The translations under genes and the position numbers were made by a program. From Arthrobacter sp. (GTDB lineage: Bacteria > Actinomycetota > Actinomycetes > Actinomycetales > Micrococcaceae), in NCBI RefSeq assembly GCF_030540645.1, contig NZ_JAUNVV010000009.1:28533-63222 (forward strand): a stretch of 34,690 nt of DNA, given 5' to 3'. Numbering within the stretch: position 1 is the first letter of the stretch; each line of letters opens with the position of its first letter. Under the pieces are notes generated by a model. The model searched no databases, was not told the origin of the DNA, and saw only the letters and a program-made list of their open reading frames with translations. Of this stretch, positions 32,978-34,690 are shown piece after piece.

Positions 32978-33242
32978 GATGTTCACCTTCAGAGCGGAAC
33001 AACGTAAAACAGGGTCACTCGGGAGTGCCCTGCCTCTCGTGTGCAAGTAGAAACCGCCGGGTCCGGGGCAGAGGTGCTGGGGAGAGCGCCTATATCTTCA
33101 CTGTAGACGCGTCCACGATCCAGGTAAATATGTTCTGAACTCTGCGTCCGCATGATGCATGTTCCTCGACGTTGACGCTAGGCTCGTGAGGGTAGCTGAA
33201 TTTCACTCAATCGGTAGAGAATGACCAGCAGAAAGGTTTGAA

Positions 33243-33968
33243 ATGTCGGCAGGACGGGCAAATCAGATTCTGGTCGGGTTATTCACACCGGGTGCCGCTA
33301 ATGGTCTGGATAGCGAACTTCCCGGCTTGTTGGTGCGCGCTTGTGCCGGAACATTGTCCATTACTGGAGCGGGCCTGATCTCGATGACCAGCAAAGGGCC
33401 CTTGGGGATCCTTGCCGCCACTGACGGTCCTGCAGGGATCCTTGAGGAGTTGCAGTTCACGCTTGGGGAGGGACCGTGCATCGATGCTTCAGTGTCCCGA
33501 CGCCCAGTTCTGCAACCCGAGTTGGGGCGCACTGGATACTCGAGGTGGCCAGGCTTCACGGCAGGAGCATTGGAAGCTGGTGTCAAGGCCGTATTCGCTT
33601 TTCCCCTGCAAGTCGGTGGGATACGGATTGGTGTGCTAGATCTATACCGCGATGCGGAGGGAGATCTCGGGAACGGCGAACTGGTGGAGGCTCTCGCATT
33701 CGCCGATGCAGCTGTGTCCGTTCTACTCCACCTGCAAGCCGAGGCTGGTCCGGACAACATTCATCCCGCGTTGCTCAGTGGAGTGATGAGCAGAAGTGAA
33801 GTGCATCAGGCTACAGGCATGCTCTCGGCTCAGCACGGTGTCAGCCTCGCGCAGGCTCTGTTAATGCTGCAGGGGCGGGCGTACTCTTCGGATCGGCCGA
33901 TCCTAGACATCGCACGCGACGTCCTGGCTCGACGGCTCAAGCTTGGCAATGAAGTGGCCGGTGATTGA
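33243..33968 (+). CDS. GAF-ANTAR regulatory protein 1
   Basis: The protein is 241 aa from the ATG at 33243 (AAAGG upstream). Residues about 25-165 form a GAF-like sensor: EELQFTLGEGPCIDASVSRRPVL and AGVKAVFAFPLQVGGIRIGVLDLYRD. Residues about 180-238 match the ANTAR RNA-binding helices: SEVHQATGMLSAQHGVSLAQALLMLQGRAY. ANTAR proteins bind paired hexaloop hairpins in leader RNAs and stop termination. The ligand of the GAF part is unknown; a Cys and no obvious heme site are seen. A second protein of the same kind follows 60 bases later. Confidence 0.9.
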   Translation: MSAGRANQILVGLFTPGAANGLDSELPGLLVRACAGTLSITGAGLISMTSKGPLGILAATDGPAGILEELQFTLGEGPCIDASVSRRPVLQPELGRTGYSRWPGFTAGALEAGVKAVFAFPLQVGGIRIGVLDLYRDAEGDLGNGELVEALAFADAAVSVLLHLQAEAGPDNIHPALLSGVMSRSEVHQATGMLSAQHGVSLAQALLMLQGRAYSSDRPILDIARDVLARRLKLGNEVAGD

Positions 33969-34028
33969 CGGTGTCTGAACACACATCCATGATTGTAGTT
34001 AGAGATGGTCGCTGGAAAGGAAAGTGCC

Positions 34029-34690
34029 ATGGCACAGGTTGAACATTTGGGTGAAGTATTCGTCGAGTTGGCGGACACGCTCGTCAAGGACTTTGACGTT
34101 GTCGACTTTCTTCACAATGTCACGGTACGAAGCGTGGAGTTGTTGGAAGTCGACGCTGCCGGGTTGATGCTCGCCGATCAGCGTGGTTCCCTGACGATCA
34201 TGGCCACCTCGGATGACCGAGCTGAGACTCTTGAACTCTTTGAACTACAGCATGATCAAGGTCCGTGTCTGGACAGTTTCAAGACCGGAGAAGCGATCGT
34301 GAATATCGATCTTAGGTCCAGCCTGGTCGCGTGGCCAAAATTCGCACAAGCTGCGTGCGATGCTGGCTTCAACTACTCGCATGCCGTTCCGCTGAGGTTG
34401 CGAGAAGAGATCATTGGCGCCCTGAACCTCTTCTGTGCAACCGCTGTTCCACTATCACCGGAAGATATAGCGTTGGCGCAGGCCCTGGCAGACGTGGCCA
34501 CCATCGGCTTGTTGCAGGAACGCTCCGTGCGTGAGCAGTCGGTTCTGGCTGAACAACTCCAAAGCGCACTCAACAGCAGGGTCCTGATTGAACAGGCCAA
34601 GGGGGTGCTGGCAGGAAGAACCGGCATGGAAGTGTCGGAGGCGTTCAAACTGATGCGTTCGTTTGCCCGTACCAACGGTCTTGGCCTCAG
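34029..34690 (+). CDS. GAF-ANTAR regulatory protein 2, 3' end outside window
   Basis: The open frame from the ATG at 34029 (GGAAAGGAAAG upstream) runs to the window end without a stop, giving 220 codons. It starts MAQVEHLGEVFVELADTLV, has a GAF-like part (LEVDAAGLMLADQRG, LQHDQGPCLDSFKTGEAIV, YSHAVPLRLREEIIGALNLF) and reaches an ANTAR start (LNSRVLIEQAKGVLAGRTGMEVSEAFKLMR). It is a paralogue of the upstream protein but diverged. Two in tandem may reflect duplication with different signals. The final part of the ANTAR domain is missing because of the edge. Confidence 0.9.
   Translation, partial: MAQVEHLGEVFVELADTLVKDFDVVDFLHNVTVRSVELLEVDAAGLMLADQRGSLTIMATSDDRAETLELFELQHDQGPCLDSFKTGEAIVNIDLRSSLVAWPKFAQAACDAGFNYSHAVPLRLREEIIGALNLFCATAVPLSPEDIALAQALADVATIGLLQERSVREQSVLAEQLQSALNSRVLIEQAKGVLAGRTGMEVSEAFKLMRSFARTNGLGL

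Noticed and set aside
1-34690. CRISPR array, tRNA, rRNA, insertion sequence or phage integration site
   Set aside because: No repeat-spacer pattern, tRNA cloverleaf, transposase or integrase frame was seen on reading either strand.

Overview
The window looks like a chromosomal segment of a high-GC Gram-positive bacterium, most likely an Arthrobacter-like member of the Micrococcaceae. This is inferred from the codon and GC pattern, frequent GTG starts, tandem GAF-ANTAR proteins, a DUF3040 protein, and the protein families present. No rRNA, tRNA, CRISPR array, insertion sequence or phage gene was seen. Protein-family calls were made by reading motifs, not by database search.

Region 1 (1-5.1 kb) holds the end of an AI-2E-type membrane permease, a membrane-anchored FMN/3Fe-4S glutamate-synthase-like protein, and a run of small stress genes: DUF2945, a DUF892 ferritin-like protein, a proline-rich 62-aa protein, a PPC/DUF296 protein, a GlsB/YeaQ membrane protein and Dps. 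Region 2 (5.1-6.9 kb, minus strand) is a thiamine-pyrophosphate riboswitch followed by an intact short-chain dehydrogenase and a badly decayed flavin-dependent monooxygenase. Region 3 (7.0-13.8 kb, plus strand) has a PPOX-like flavoprotein, an SQR-like FAD oxidoreductase, a complete four-gene betaine/choline-type ABC importer, and luxS-mtnN, which detoxify and recycle S-adenosylhomocysteine and make the AI-2 precursor.

Region 4 (13.8-33.0 kb) reads as an energy and stress island, mostly on the minus strand. It holds a zinc alcohol dehydrogenase, a P3A-type proton-pumping ATPase, a phosphoketolase interrupted by one in-frame TGA, a slipin, a P3B-type Mg ATPase, a universal stress protein, a diacylglycerol-kinase-like protein, a ferredoxin-reductase-like flavoprotein, a PRC-barrel protein, transaldolase, an animal-type transketolase and a DUF3040 membrane protein. 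A plus-strand pair, a UbiB-family kinase and a YbhN-type flippase/synthase-like membrane protein, sits inside it. Phosphoketolase, transaldolase and transketolase together could run a phosphoketolase-type pentose shunt feeding acetyl phosphate, while the two ion pumps handle proton and magnesium balance; this functional link is inference. Region 5 (33.2 kb to the end) has two tandem GAF-ANTAR regulators, the second cut by the window edge.

The points most worth following up are the TPP-riboswitch oxidoreductase operon with its multiply broken second gene, the single TGA that replaces the tryptophan next to the catalytic histidine of phosphoketolase, and the tight coupling of phosphoketolase to the proton-ATPase gene.
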